Shown: positions 44,371 to 53,659 of the stretch, piece after piece
Layout: each line of letters starts with the position of its first letter
Position numbering within the stretch: the first letter of the stretch is position 1
Assembly: GCF_029309905.1 (NCBI RefSeq)
Contig: NZ_JARBJP010000003.1
Location: forward strand, 1-64,000
Source: Brytella acorum
Lineage (GTDB): Bacteria; Pseudomonadota; Alphaproteobacteria; Acetobacterales; Acetobacteraceae
Direction: 5' to 3'
DNA length: 64,000 nucleotides
Notes under the pieces: model-generated
What the model saw: the letters and a program-made list of their open reading frames with translations, nothing else
The model's database searches: none
Told to the model about the DNA's origin: nothing
Translations under genes and position numbers: made by a program

Positions 44371-44667
44371 ATGCCAGCCTACGACCATCCGGATGCATCG
44401 TCGATCGAACTGATGCCGGTTCTGCGCGCTCTCGCCGACCCGATCCGTCTTGAGGTGGTGCGGCATCTTGCCGGCGTGCCCTGCGCGAATTGTGCAGCCC
44501 TTCTGGGAGATCGCCCGAAATCGAGCATGTCCCACCACTTTCACGTGCTTCGGGAAGCCGGGCTGGTCCATACGGAGGCACAGGGCGTGCAACATATCAA
44601 CTCCCTGCGGCGGGCCGATCTCGACGCCCGCTTTCCCGGACTTCTGGACGCGATCCTCAAGGGCTGA
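44371..44667 (+). CDS. ArsR-family winged-helix regulator
   Basis: A repressor-sized protein of 98 residues. The helix-turn-helix is RPKSSMSHHFHVLREAGLVHTEAQG, cited as SSMSHHFHVLREAGLV, preceded by LRALADPIRLEVVRHLAGVPCANCAALLG. The CANC pair (Cys39, Cys42 by my count) just before the recognition helices could bind metal or react with electrophiles. A regulator beside an alkene reductase fits an electrophile sensor better than an arsenic sensor; that is inference. It ends inside the convergent DUF6476-like gene (11-base overlap). Confidence 0.82.
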   Translation: MPAYDHPDASSIELMPVLRALADPIRLEVVRHLAGVPCANCAALLGDRPKSSMSHHFHVLREAGLVHTEAQGVQHINSLRRADLDARFPGLLDAILKG

Positions 44668-45073
44668 TCCTGTTCGGTACCGGAGGCGCGAGATCGAGGC
44701 TTCCGATCACAAGCCCGGTGAGCGGATTCCAGATGACCAGACGATCCGTGTCCGTGCCTCTGACATGCACGATCACGGTTCCGTTCTGAGCCATTCGATA
44801 GGATATGATCCGACTCCCTGCCGGAACGGGCAGGGATGTCTCGACTCCCCGACCACGACCGGCATCCTCGATGCGGCCCTGGGCCATGCCATCGACGCCC
44901 CCCGCATGCGGATGCGCCGCTCGATGGACGATCACGCCGACCAGGCCCGCGACTCCCGCCACGATCATGACGCCCATCACCACGACGATGCCGAGCAGCA
45001 CGCGTGATCCGCTCCCCAGCGCGAAGGCGGTCTCGGACCTGTCTGATGGGCTGACGGGCTCTCTGGATGTCAT
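44657..45073 (-). CDS. DUF6476-like membrane-anchored protein
   Basis: A protein of 138 residues: a short cytoplasmic N-terminus, one transmembrane helix (about residues 25-50, VLLGIVVVMGVMIVAGVAGLVGVIV, cited as VVVMGVMIVAGVAGLVGV), a basic-histidine linker, and a small beta domain PAGSRIISYRMAQNGTVIVHV...LVIWNPLTGLVIGSLDL. The pattern matches the alphaproteobacterial DUF6476 group, of unknown function, which often lies divergent from rluD as it does here (43-base gap). Confidence 0.65.
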   Translation of the reverse strand: MTSREPVSPSDRSETAFALGSGSRVLLGIVVVMGVMIVAGVAGLVGVIVHRAAHPHAGGVDGMAQGRIEDAGRGRGVETSLPVPAGSRIISYRMAQNGTVIVHVRGTDTDRLVIWNPLTGLVIGSLDLAPPVPNRISP

Positions 45074-45116
45074 GTGGATCGTTCCCCTTGTCTGCGCCCT
45101 GCGCTACAGCACGCGG

Positions 45117-46106
45117 ATGATGGATTCCACCCCTTCCGCGCCGCCCGAGCATGTGACGCTGAACATAGACGCGTCTTATGCGGGCCAACGCGTCGACCGT
45201 GTTCTGGCCATGATGTGCGATGGGCTGTCACGTTCACGCATCAAGGCGCTGATCGAGGATGGCCGCCTGACGTCCAACGGCGCGCCGCTCCACGAACCGG
45301 CCCATGCGGTTCGTGAGGGGGAAATCCTCAGGCTGCACGTTCCCACGGCCGCCCCCGCGCGGCCCCAGGCCGAACATCATGCCCTGCCGATCCTGTTTGA
45401 AGACCGCGATCTCATCGTGATCGACAAACCAGCCGGACTCGTCGTGCATCCGGCTCCCGGCAACGAGACGGGCACGCTCGTCAATGCGCTTCTCGGCCAT
45501 TGCGGGGAGGATCTTGAGGGAATCGGCGGCGAAAAACGTCCCGGCATCGTCCACCGCCTCGACAAGGACACGTCGGGCGTCATGGTCGTCGCTAAAACAC
45601 CCCTTGCCCATCAGGCGTTGTCGGAAGCGTTTGCCGCGCGAACCATGGACCGGTCCTATCTCGCCCTGGCATGGGGGCTGCTTACGGGCGACTCGTCGTT
45701 TGACGGCGCCATCGGACGCGACAGGCGCGACCGCAAACGCATGGCTGTCGTCGCGGGCCCTTCGGGAAAAGCGGCACTGACGCATGTACGCAGGCTGGAC
45801 GTGTTTCACGACGCCGTCTCCCAGGTACAATGCAAACTCGCCACCGGCCGCACCCATCAGATCCGGGTGCATCTCTCCCATGCGGGCCACCCTCTCATAG
45901 GCGATCCCGTTTACCTGCGGCGCATCCCCTCTTTCGCACGCAAACTGCCATCGGACGCACGCGTCGCGGCCCTGGATTTTCCCCGTCAGGCGCTTCATGC
46001 CGCACGTCTTGGCTTTACGCATCCCCGCACCGGCGAAACGATGCTTTTCGAGACCCCCATGCCGAAAGACATGCAGGATCTCCTCGCGGTCCTGAGGGCG
46101 GATTAA
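45117..46106 (+). CDS. rluD: 23S rRNA pseudouridine synthase, RluD family
   Basis: Converts uridines in helix 69 of 23S rRNA (positions 1911, 1915, 1917 in E. coli). It has 329 residues. An S4-like domain comes first (QRVDRVLAMMCDGLSRSRIKALIEDG, cited as SRSRIKALIEDG). The catalytic motif GIVHRLDKDTSG puts the nucleophile at Asp149. Then come LYLALAWG-like RSYLALAWG and GRTHQIRVHL near residue 245. Two adjacent ATGs (45117, 45120) are possible starts. A hairpin begins inside its stop codon region and rpoH follows 252 bases later. Confidence 0.88.
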   Translation: MMDSTPSAPPEHVTLNIDASYAGQRVDRVLAMMCDGLSRSRIKALIEDGRLTSNGAPLHEPAHAVREGEILRLHVPTAAPARPQAEHHALPILFEDRDLIVIDKPAGLVVHPAPGNETGTLVNALLGHCGEDLEGIGGEKRPGIVHRLDKDTSGVMVVAKTPLAHQALSEAFAARTMDRSYLALAWGLLTGDSSFDGAIGRDRRDRKRMAVVAGPSGKAALTHVRRLDVFHDAVSQVQCKLATGRTHQIRVHLSHAGHPLIGDPVYLRRIPSFARKLPSDARVAALDFPRQALHAARLGFTHPRTGETMLFETPMPKDMQDLLAVLRAD

Positions 46107-46129
46107 AGGGGAGTAACCAAGTCCCCTTT
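46105..46129 (+). terminator. Terminator-like hairpin after rluD
   Basis: AAAGGGGA (46105-46112) pairs with TCCCCTTT (46122-46129) around nine bases. It starts in the rluD stop codon and is followed by GCGTTG rather than a T-run. It separates rluD from rpoH. Confidence 0.5.
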
Positions 46130-46132
46130 GCG

Positions 46133-46161
46133 TTGACATGATGGCCCTCTCGTGCTTGTGT
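46133..46161 (+). promoter_or_regulatory. Candidate sigma-70-type promoter of rpoH
   Basis: TTGACA (46133-46138) is a consensus -35. A 17-base spacer leads to TTGTGT (46156-46161), a poor -10. It would give an rpoH leader of about 190 bases. The -35 match is the only good one in this gap. Confidence 0.35.
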
Positions 46162-46358
46162 TCATGCTGTCCGACGAAGTGACGCTCCGCCGGAATGGAC
46201 GTCTCGCCTGAGGTTGCTCACAGGAGGACCGATGGCGGGGACGTGAAGTCCCTTCCCCGCGTCATGCACGGATCGGCGGAACAGTTTGGCGCTCTCTGCT
46301 TTCTGACACCCAGAGCCACATTCTTTTCAGCATATCCGGGCAAAAGGAGCACTGAGCC

Positions 46359-47267
46359 ATGGTCTCATCTGCCGTCATTTCCATGACCCCTGAGAGCAAC
46401 CTGACGCGTTATCTTCAGGAAATCAGAAAATATCCTCTTCTGACCCAGGACGAAGAGCGCGATCTCGCGGAGCGCTGGCAGCGCGAGCACGACACGCAGG
46501 CCGCGCATAAACTCGTCACATCCCATCTGCGTCTCGTCGCCAAAATCGCCATGGGTTATCGCGGCTATGGGCTGCCCGTCGCTGAACTCATCAGCGAGGG
46601 CAATATCGGCATGATGCAGGCCGTGCGCCGGTTCGATCCGGATCGGGGCTTCCGTCTGGCTACATACGCCATGTGGTGGATCCGGGCCGCCATGCAGGAA
46701 TACATTCTGCACAGTTGGTCTCTCGTCAAAATGGGCACGACGGCGGCACAGAAGAAGCTGTTCTTCAACCTGCGTCGCCTGAAAGGACAGATGCAGGCCA
46801 TCGACGACGGAGATCTCAAGCCGGAGCAGGTCAACAAGATCGCGACCGAACTCGGCGTGCCCGAGCAGGACGTGGTGTCGATGAACCGCCGCCTGACTGC
46901 CCCCGATCATAGTCTCAACGCGCCGCTGCGCGTCGATGGCGAAGGCGAATGGCAGGACTGGCTCGTTGACGACAACGAGAACCAGGAACAGGTGCTCGGA
47001 GAGCACGAGGAGTTCAGCGGCCGACAGGCGCTGCTTTCTCAGGCCATGAGCGGCCTGAATGAGCGCGAACGCCATATTCTGACCGAGCGACGCCTGAAAG
47101 AAGAGCCTTCGACTCTTGAGGAGCTCTCACATCAGTACGGTATTTCGCGCGAGCGTGTGCGGCAGATTGAAGCACGCGCTTTCGAGAAGCTACAGAAGGC
47201 CATGTCCGCGCAGGTCGAAGATCGGCGGAATCGTCAGAAAGGCCATGCCGCGAAGGACGAAGCCTGA
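46359..47267 (+). CDS. rpoH: RNA polymerase heat-shock sigma factor (sigma-32)
   Basis: Alternative sigma factor of 302 residues. The RpoH-type region 1.2/2 shows YLQEIRKYPLLTQDEERDLAERW, cited as KYPLLTQDEERDLA. Region 2.3-2.4 has RFDPDRGFRLATYAMWWIRAAMQEYIL, cited as LATYAMWWIRA. The RpoH box QKKLFFNLRRLK is present, and region 4.2 is STLEELSHQYGISRERVRQIEARAFEKLQ, cited as GISRERVRQIE. Alphaproteobacteria often carry two rpoH copies; only one is here. The ATG at 46359 follows CACTGAGCC after a long leader that could be temperature-sensitive. Confidence 0.95.
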   Translation: MVSSAVISMTPESNLTRYLQEIRKYPLLTQDEERDLAERWQREHDTQAAHKLVTSHLRLVAKIAMGYRGYGLPVAELISEGNIGMMQAVRRFDPDRGFRLATYAMWWIRAAMQEYILHSWSLVKMGTTAAQKKLFFNLRRLKGQMQAIDDGDLKPEQVNKIATELGVPEQDVVSMNRRLTAPDHSLNAPLRVDGEGEWQDWLVDDNENQEQVLGEHEEFSGRQALLSQAMSGLNERERHILTERRLKEEPSTLEELSHQYGISRERVRQIEARAFEKLQKAMSAQVEDRRNRQKGHAAKDEA

Positions 47268-47308
47268 TCGCTTCCGGAGCCGCGGCGACCTGGAGAAGAT
47301 TTCCCGCG

Positions 47309-47791
47309 TCAGGATGTCTTCTCCTCTGGCAGCGGTGCGATCGGTTCGAAACCCCACTCCTCCTTCAGTACACGCGCTCTGTCCTGCAACCTGCGGATGG
47401 CGGCGGCCTGCGCCTGAGCCCTGTATAAACGCAGACCGATGACCGTGAGTTCGGAGACGAGCCACGCCAGGGCGACCGCGCCCCAATCCATGATCAGATT
47501 GCGCGGGTCCAGAAGGACATCGGTGCATGTGTCCCAGTCACCTGAGGCATCCCATATCCGCCGCACGGGATGAGTCATGGCAGCAATGACGAAGAAAAGC
47601 GCAGCTGTCGCCCGATAGCCCTCGTTCTTCGGTTCAAGAACGTAGAGCAGGAGCAGCGGCAGCCAATAAATGAAGACCACCGTTGCTGGTCCCGGCAACC
47701 ATGCCACGACCAGTCCCAACACGACGCCGTGCCACCACTGCAACGGATTGCCGCGTCCGCGAAAACGCCCGGCCAGAGCTTTATCAGCCAT
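47309..47791 (-). CDS. Integral membrane protein of unknown function
   Basis: A protein of 160 residues with about three to four hydrophobic segments: HGVVLGLVVAWLPGPATVVFIYWLPLLLLYV, cited as LGLVVAWLPGPATVV and YWLPLLLLYV, then ATAALFFVIAA and MDWGAVALAWLVSELTVIGL, cited as WGAVALAWLVSEL. A helical cytoplasmic tail of about 40 residues follows. I do not recognise a family. Its ATG overlaps the stop of the pseudokinase gene by one base (TAATG), so the two proteins are made together and probably act together. It is convergent with rpoH. Confidence 0.6.
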   Translation of the reverse strand: MADKALAGRFRGRGNPLQWWHGVVLGLVVAWLPGPATVVFIYWLPLLLLYVLEPKNEGYRATAALFFVIAAMTHPVRRIWDASGDWDTCTDVLLDPRNLIMDWGAVALAWLVSELTVIGLRLYRAQAQAAAIRRLQDRARVLKEEWGFEPIAPLPEEKTS

Positions 47792-49767
47792 TAGTGCAAC
47801 ATCTCATAAACGCAGCTGACGATACTCAGGCCAATGCCACTGCTCATGGTCACGAAGGCCGCCAGACGCCGCGTATCGGCATCCACATTCGGCATAAATG
47901 TTTTCTGATGAAGAAGCTGGCTCTCGATGGCCTCGAATTCATGCTGCGCCGTCTGCCCGGCGATACGGTCCTGGCGCAGAGCAATCGTGTTCACCACGAG
48001 ATCCAGCATTTCATGGAGTATGCCGCCTTCAGATGCTTTACGCAGCTCGGTCGCACGCCGTTCGCGCTCCGAACGGGCTTGCCATATTTTCAATTCTCCG
48101 TTCAGCAGCGGAAACGTTACAGCCGCGAGACCCGGCAGCGGCGGAGAATCCGCGGATCGATGCTGTAACCAGGCCAGAAGAGCAAAGTCTTGCAGCCACA
48201 ACGGCATTTCTCCCGTAGTGAGGGCGCTTCGCGGATGAAATCCCATGCGCACAGCGTGACTCTCGAGAAATGCTCGCATCTGCTCGTCAATAAGCCCGGA
48301 ACGGACTGCGGTTGCCGCCGGAACATCACGTCCGGCCATGCTGGCGTCCAAAGCTTTCAGAGCCTCGGAGGCAACGACCAGTCGACGACTCAGACATAAT
48401 GGAGACAGACAACGTTGCCAGATATTGCCGTCATAAATCAGTCGGCGAATACGGGCCGCGCCCTTCTGGCCCGTCCGCCGCGCCTCCTGCCCCAACTGTC
48501 TCAACTGGCTGCCAAGAAGCCCTGCCCATGACACATAATCCGTCTCTGAAGCGAGAACCTGCGTGGCAATCGCCATGCAGCTTCCTTTCGAGGCAGCGGG
48601 ATTTCTTCCCGCTGCCTCGAGAGCCAGCATGGTCGGCAATGCTTCAGGCCAGAACCATTGCCCCCCGCCATAGAGCGGGGCATCCGCATCGAGCGTATGC
48701 ACGATGCGGCGCAATGCCCCCCCATCCGTATCCACGCCCCCGGTGCGAACAAGTTCGATGCCAGCCGCTGCGATATCCTCGCTCAACGCCGACTCATGAA
48801 GATCCTTCTTGAGCCAGGCATCGACCTGTCGGCAGCGCAGAAGATCGACGAACTCCTCTGGGCGCCGCGTTGCAGCCCATGCCAGGGCGCGCCTCGATCG
48901 AACCATATAAGGCCCGACCGGAAGCGCCTGTCTGGTAAATTTCTCGCGCCGCACGGAAAAGAGCTTGCTGGTCTCCATGTTGACCAGATCAACAGGCGCC
49001 GGTCTCTGGCTGGGATCGTCGGACAGCATCGCTTGCAGAAGTGAGACGAGACCCGCCGGGACGGGTTGGTCCCGCAGATAGGCCTGTGGCGTGCCGAGTT
49101 CGAAACGTCGCCGAAGGATATCCTCATCGGAGAGGCCCTCCAGAGGCGCTTTGCCCAGACACAGGGTGAGAATGACGACGCCGAGCGAAAACACGTCATC
49201 GACGATCGAGCCATAGCCTCGCGCCGCCGGGGAGCAGACCGCCGATGAGAGTGATTCGAACACGAGAGGCTGAAGAAAGGCGGGCGGTGTAATCCCGAGT
49301 GGCCCGACCAGCACTTCCTGAGCGATGACGCCGGGATAAAGATTATCGGGGCGGAGATTTCGTAATGTCAGGCCAAGCTGCTGTGCCTGCATCAGAATGG
49401 AGGCGACAGGCCGGATGACGGAATTGACGATCTGACTTTCCCGCCACGGGCCGGACAGGCTCGCCAGAGACGGCCCCGACGGACGAAGAGTCAGGATCCA
49501 GGGGGCGCCCTCAAGGCGGTCATGCGCCAGAACCGGCATCAGTGCGGGGTGGCGGAAAGCCTCATATTGCTCCAGACGAGCGCTGACATCGTCAGGCGCT
49601 AGGGCCGCGTATCCCATGCCGGGAGCCAGCGGGTCCGTCGCGACAAACGCCGCGGCCCCGCCAATCGGCGGCAAAGATGTTTCCCGCAGAACCTGAAAAC
49701 GACCATTGATGCGTAACTCCGCGGACGCGTCGTTATGTTGACCGGACAGATTGTCGGTACCGGACAT
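47791..49767 (-). CDS. Tail-anchored serine/threonine pseudokinase
   Basis: A protein of 658 residues. Residues 20-265 keep the late landmarks of a protein kinase: LTLRNLRPDN at 133-142 for the catalytic loop, VDDVFSLGVVILTLCLGKAPLEG (subdomain IX, about 189-211) and DPSQRP (251-256, subdomain XI). Catalytic residues are lost: the HRD equivalent reads LRN (Asp to Asn137), DFG reads GPL at 155-157, and neither a glycine loop nor a VAIK lysine is apparent. Residues 270-630 are a helical domain I cannot place. The last 22 residues (TMSSGIGLSIVSCVYEML) can anchor the C-terminus in the membrane. It lies 49 bases after purA. Confidence 0.75.
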   Translation of the reverse strand: MSGTDNLSGQHNDASAELRINGRFQVLRETSLPPIGGAAAFVATDPLAPGMGYAALAPDDVSARLEQYEAFRHPALMPVLAHDRLEGAPWILTLRPSGPSLASLSGPWRESQIVNSVIRPVASILMQAQQLGLTLRNLRPDNLYPGVIAQEVLVGPLGITPPAFLQPLVFESLSSAVCSPAARGYGSIVDDVFSLGVVILTLCLGKAPLEGLSDEDILRRRFELGTPQAYLRDQPVPAGLVSLLQAMLSDDPSQRPAPVDLVNMETSKLFSVRREKFTRQALPVGPYMVRSRRALAWAATRRPEEFVDLLRCRQVDAWLKKDLHESALSEDIAAAGIELVRTGGVDTDGGALRRIVHTLDADAPLYGGGQWFWPEALPTMLALEAAGRNPAASKGSCMAIATQVLASETDYVSWAGLLGSQLRQLGQEARRTGQKGAARIRRLIYDGNIWQRCLSPLCLSRRLVVASEALKALDASMAGRDVPAATAVRSGLIDEQMRAFLESHAVRMGFHPRSALTTGEMPLWLQDFALLAWLQHRSADSPPLPGLAAVTFPLLNGELKIWQARSERERRATELRKASEGGILHEMLDLVVNTIALRQDRIAGQTAQHEFEAIESQLLHQKTFMPNVDADTRRLAAFVTMSSGIGLSIVSCVYEMLH

Positions 49768-49816
49768 GAATTCTCCTCTTCGGAAGCATCATGTCCTTTG
49801 CCCGGTTAAGGCTCCC

Positions 49817-51106
49817 TTAATCCTCGAAGGGGTCGCGCATGAGGATCGTATCGTCACGCTCGGGGCTGGTCGAAAGCAGCGTCACGGGAGCCTCGATGAG
49901 TTCCTCGATACGACGGACATACTTGATGGCCTGTGCCGGCAATTCGCCCCAGCTGCGTGCGCCCCGCGTCGTTTCCTGCCAGCCCGGCATGGTCTCGAAG
50001 ACAGCCTTGACGCGGGCCTGCGCACCCGGCGCGGCCGGATAGGACGAAATCCGGCGACCATCGAGTTCATACCCGACGCAGATCCTGACCTCTTCAAATC
50101 CGTCAAGAACATCGAGTTTGGTCAGCGCGACACCATTGACCCCGCCCACCTTGACGGCCTGACGCGCCAGGACGGCATCAAACCAGCCACATCGGCGCGC
50201 GCGGCCCGTGACGGTCCCGAACTCATGGCCACGCTCTCCGAGACGCTGCCCGACCGCATCATTGAGTTCAGACGGAAACGGCCCCTCGCCCACGCGTGTC
50301 GCGTAAGCCTTGGCGATCCCGAGCACGAAACCGATCGAACCCGGTCCCATGCCGCTGCCGCTCGCAGCGACCGCCGCGACCGTGTTCGAACTCGTCACGA
50401 ACGGATAGGTGCCATGATCGACGTCGAGCATCACCGCCTGCGCGCCCTCGAACAGGATGCGGCGTCCGCCGCGACGCGCTTCATCGAGCCTCTCCCAGAC
50501 CGAACAGGCGAACGGCAGGACTTTGGGCGCGATATCGTCGAGATAGGCGCGCACCTCATCTTTCGTGAACGTCTTTGCGCCCAGCCCGGCCAGCAGCGTG
50601 TTGTGATGAAGCAGCAGCTCGTCGAGCTTCCAGTCGAGCGTCTCGGGTTCGGCCAGATCGCACAGACGGATCGCACGCCGCGCGACCTTGTCTTCATAAG
50701 CCGGGCCGATACCGCGCCCGGTCGTGCCGATTTTGCGCGTGCCACGCGCCGCTTCGCGCGCGCGGTCGGTCGCGACATGAACGGGCAGAATCAGCGGCAC
50801 GTTCTCGGCTACCCACAGCGTCTTTGGCGTCACCGTGAGCCCCTGCGCGGAGACCCGTTCGATTTCTGAAAGGAGCGCGGTCGGATCGACCACGACACCG
50901 TTGCCGATCACGCCCGTCTTGCCCCGGACAAGACCCGAAGGCAGCAGCGAGAGCTTATAGACCTGATCGCCGACAACTAGCGTGTGACCGGCGTTGTGGC
51001 CACCCTGGAAGCGCACGACGATATCCGCGCGACTGGCCAGCCAGTCCACGATCTTGCCTTTGCCTTCATCACCCCACTGGGTGCCGATGACGGTCACATT
51101 CGACAT
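49817..51106 (-). CDS. purA: Adenylosuccinate synthetase
   Basis: First committed step from IMP to AMP (GTP-dependent joining of aspartate). It has 429 residues, the family length. The N-terminal P-loop is [17 protein letters not shown], cited as [10 protein letters not shown], then [22 protein letters not shown] and the [12 protein letters not shown]-like [11 protein letters not shown]. It ends with [11 protein letters not shown]. hisZ lies 12 bases upstream and the pseudokinase 49 bases downstream, so transcripts may run from serC through to the pseudokinase operon. Confidence 0.95.
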   Translation of the reverse strand: MSNVTVIGTQWGDEGKGKIVDWLASRADIVVRFQGGHNAGHTLVVGDQVYKLSLLPSGLVRGKTGVIGNGVVVDPTALLSEIERVSAQGLTVTPKTLWVAENVPLILPVHVATDRAREAARGTRKIGTTGRGIGPAYEDKVARRAIRLCDLAEPETLDWKLDELLLHHNTLLAGLGAKTFTKDEVRAYLDDIAPKVLPFACSVWERLDEARRGGRRILFEGAQAVMLDVDHGTYPFVTSSNTVAAVAASGSGMGPGSIGFVLGIAKAYATRVGEGPFPSELNDAVGQRLGERGHEFGTVTGRARRCGWFDAVLARQAVKVGGVNGVALTKLDVLDGFEEVRICVGYELDGRRISSYPAAPGAQARVKAVFETMPGWQETTRGARSWGELPAQAIKYVRRIEELIEAPVTLLSTSPERDDTILMRDPFED

Positions 51107-51118
51107 TCTCGTTTCCTC

Positions 51119-52261
51119 TTAGAGACGGGTCAGATCGTTATGGGAAGCAACGTAAAGGCAGTCGAGACGACGCGCCTCCGATGCGGGATCGGCCACAGGC
51201 GCAAACCCTGCGACCGTCGCGAAGCCCTCCGCGCGCAAAGCCTGCGCGCGAGCCGCCGAAAGACCATGCGGGACATAAACCCGCTTGCGAAGCGCAATCG
51301 GCCTGGCCGCGCGCAGAAGCGCTTCCGGACGTAGCGTCAATCCGCAGGCGGGCTCACTGGCGTGAGCAAGATAGCGCCCGCCCCGGCCCAGTTCCTCACG
51401 CACGCCCCGCGCGAACACGGTCATGCAGACGCCGGTATGATATTGCCAGCCCCGGAATTCGACCGGATCGACCGTCACGCGCAGGTCCGGCGCGGCATCG
51501 GCGATCGCATGCGCGACAGCGGTGAGACGCTCTGCATGCCTGCGGGCCTCTGAAGGCAGATCGATCGTCCCGAGCGCCCTGAGAGCCGTTGCCGCCGGTC
51601 CCGCCGCGTCCAGCAGCGCCGTCAGAACCGGCGCCATGTGCCCCCCGAGCGCCGCCACCGCAGCCGCATCCTTGCGATCGACGGCATGAGCCAGCTGCGC
51701 CCGCCCCGCAGACGGAAGACCTGCGGCGTCGATCACGGCCTGAGCCAGGGCCGGGCATGAGAGATCGAAAGATACATGCGCGATCTCAAGCCGCGACAGA
51801 GCTTCCGCTGCGATGAGAACGACCTCGGCATCCGCAAGCGCCGAATCGACGCCGATCAGCTCGATTCCCGCCTGCGTGATCTGACGCTCCCCTTCGCGCC
51901 CGGGCGTCCCGAGCACGACGCATGTGCCGGTGTAGGAGAGCCGCAGAGGGCGGGGCCTGTCCGCCAGTCGGGTCGCCGCGATGCGCGCGATCTGCGTGGT
52001 CATGTCGGGCCGAAGGGCCATCATCCGACGCGAATCCGGGTCCATCAGCCGGAAGGTCTGTTCAGTCAGCGCCTCGCCCGAGCCCAGCAGAAGAGAGGCC
52101 TCGAATTCACACAGCGGGGGTCGAACCCGTTCATAGCCATGGGCACCAAAGACTTCCATGACCGTCTCGATGCCACGCGCCTCGGCTTCCGCCTCATGCT
52201 GAAGCAGGTCGATAAAACCGGATGGCAGCAACCCCACATTGGGGTCTTCGAAAGGACTCAT
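51119..52261 (-). CDS. hisZ: ATP phosphoribosyltransferase regulatory subunit HisZ
   Basis: Histidyl-tRNA-synthetase-like regulatory subunit that works with the short-form HisG at the first step of histidine biosynthesis. It has 380 residues. Class II synthetase-like motifs are retained (GYERVRPPLCEFEASLL, cited as RVRPPLCEFE; ALRPDMTTQIARIAATRL, cited as LRPDMTTQIAR; ERQITQAGIELIG), without the tRNA-binding extension. Its presence implies a short HisG elsewhere. The start overlaps the serC stop by four bases (ATGA). Confidence 0.88.
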   Translation of the reverse strand: MSPFEDPNVGLLPSGFIDLLQHEAEAEARGIETVMEVFGAHGYERVRPPLCEFEASLLLGSGEALTEQTFRLMDPDSRRMMALRPDMTTQIARIAATRLADRPRPLRLSYTGTCVVLGTPGREGERQITQAGIELIGVDSALADAEVVLIAAEALSRLEIAHVSFDLSCPALAQAVIDAAGLPSAGRAQLAHAVDRKDAAAVAALGGHMAPVLTALLDAAGPAATALRALGTIDLPSEARRHAERLTAVAHAIADAAPDLRVTVDPVEFRGWQYHTGVCMTVFARGVREELGRGGRYLAHASEPACGLTLRPEALLRAARPIALRKRVYVPHGLSAARAQALRAEGFATVAGFAPVADPASEARRLDCLYVASHNDLTRL

Positions 52262-53430
52262 GACGCATATGTCTTTCTGACTTCCGCATGCGCCCAGTCG
52301 AGCCAGGGCAGCAAAGCCGCGATATCATCGGCCTCCACCGTCGCCCCGCCCCAGATCCGAAGCCCCGGCGGCGCGTCGCGATAGGACGCCAGATCGAACC
52401 CCGCACGTTCCTGCGCCACGAGCGCCGCGATATCCTTCGCGGCTTTCGTCTGGTCGTCCGCGCCAAGGCACGCAAACCACGGCGCCACGATCTTCAGGCA
52501 GATGGATGTCGACGAGCGCGTTTCCGGCGACGACGCGAGAAACGTCACCCAGTCCCGTTTCGCCACCCAGGCTTCGACCACGCCCAGATTGGCGGCAGTG
52601 CGCGCCTGGAGCGCGGGAAGTCCGCCGATCGCGTCGGCCCAGCGCAACCCGTCCAGCGCATCTTCGACGCAGAGCATGGACGGCGTATTGATGGTATCGC
52701 CCTCGAAAATGGCCTCGATCAGGCCCTTGCGGTTCGACAGGCGAAAAATCTTCGGCAACGGACGGATCGACGGCGCCGCCAGGCGCGCGGCGGCGCGCGG
52801 ACTGATGGCGACCATCCCGTGCGCCGCCTCGCCGCCAAGAACCTTCTGCCAGGACCACGTCACGATATCGAGACGATCCCAGGGCAGATCCATCGCGAAC
52901 GCCGCCGAGGTCGCATCGCAGATCACGAGCCCGTCATGCTCGGCCGGCACGACATCCGGCCCCGGCATCCGCACGCCGGACGTCGTGCCGTTCCAGGTCA
53001 GCACGACATCGCGGGACCAGTCGACCGCTTCCAGATCCGGCAACGCCCCATAAGGCGCCTCCAGAACGCGCAGATCGTCGATCCGCAGGATCTCCCGGAG
53101 GTCCCGTGCCCATTCGCCCGAAAAACTCTCGAAAGCCAGCACATCCACGCCGCGTTGCCCGGCCAGAGCCCAGAGGATCATTTCCACCGCACCCGTATCC
53201 GATCCGGGCACGATTCCCAGACGCCACCCTTCCGGCAGCCCCAGAAGATCGCGGGAGCGGGTGATGACCTCTTTCAGGCGTGCGCGGCCTTCGGGCGCGC
53301 GATGAGACCGTCCCAGCAGGGCCCCGTTCAGAACGTCCAATGACCAGCCCGGCCTTTTGGCGCACGGCCCTGATGAGAAAAACGGCCTGGCGGGACGAAC
53401 GGTGGGCTTGGTGGAAGATTGTTCTGACAT
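52258..53430 (-). CDS. serC: Phosphoserine aminotransferase
   Basis: PLP enzyme of serine and pyridoxine biosynthesis, 390 residues. It belongs to the subgroup resembling archaeal/alphaproteobacterial SerC (PFFSSGPCAKRPGW start, GIVPGSDTGAVEMILW, cited as VPGSDTGAVE). The Schiff-base lysine lies in TWSWQKVLGGEAAHGM, cited as WSWQKVLGGE. NTPSMLCVEDALDGLRW is typical. The ATG at 53430 (MSEQSS) is preferred over an upstream alternative nine codons before. serA is not adjacent; hisZ and purA follow. Confidence 0.9.
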   Translation of the reverse strand: MSEQSSTKPTVRPARPFFSSGPCAKRPGWSLDVLNGALLGRSHRAPEGRARLKEVITRSRDLLGLPEGWRLGIVPGSDTGAVEMILWALAGQRGVDVLAFESFSGEWARDLREILRIDDLRVLEAPYGALPDLEAVDWSRDVVLTWNGTTSGVRMPGPDVVPAEHDGLVICDATSAAFAMDLPWDRLDIVTWSWQKVLGGEAAHGMVAISPRAAARLAAPSIRPLPKIFRLSNRKGLIEAIFEGDTINTPSMLCVEDALDGLRWADAIGGLPALQARTAANLGVVEAWVAKRDWVTFLASSPETRSSTSICLKIVAPWFACLGADDQTKAAKDIAALVAQERAGFDLASYRDAPPGLRIWGGATVEADDIAALLPWLDWAHAEVRKTYAS

Positions 53431-53509
53431 CGCTCGATCCGCGCTGAAACGCAGCACGATACGCTGCGGAACCGGAAGCCCGCTTCAAGGGGCGACCTGC
53501 GATAAAGGT

Positions 53510-53593
53510 TGGTGCGAGAGGGGGGATTCGAACCCCCATGCCTTGCGGCGGTCGATTTTGAGCCGACTACGTCTACCGTTCCGTCACTCTCGC
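53510..53593 (-). tRNA. tRNA-Leu(CAA)
   Basis: An 84-base class II tRNA on the minus strand with encoded CCA. The acceptor GCGAGAG pairs with CTCTCGC, discriminator A. The anticodon stem GTCGG/TCGAC has loop CTCAAAA (CAA). There is a long variable arm (CCGCCGCAAGGCAT region) and a T-arm GGGGGTTCGAATCCCCC. It lies between leuB and serC. Confidence 0.92.
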
Positions 53594-53625
53594 CCGGACA
53601 GGTGCCCTTATAGGCAATCCATCCG

Positions 53626-53651
53626 AAAAGCAAAGCGCCATCCTGCGGCGC
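53626..53651 (-). terminator. Terminator-like hairpin after leuB
   Basis: On the minus strand, GCGCC (53651-53647) and GGCGC (53639-53635) pair around seven bases and are followed by TTTGCTTTT. It begins eight bases after the leuB stop and precedes tRNA-Leu. The stem is short. Confidence 0.5.
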
Positions 53652-53659
53652 GGGCGGGT

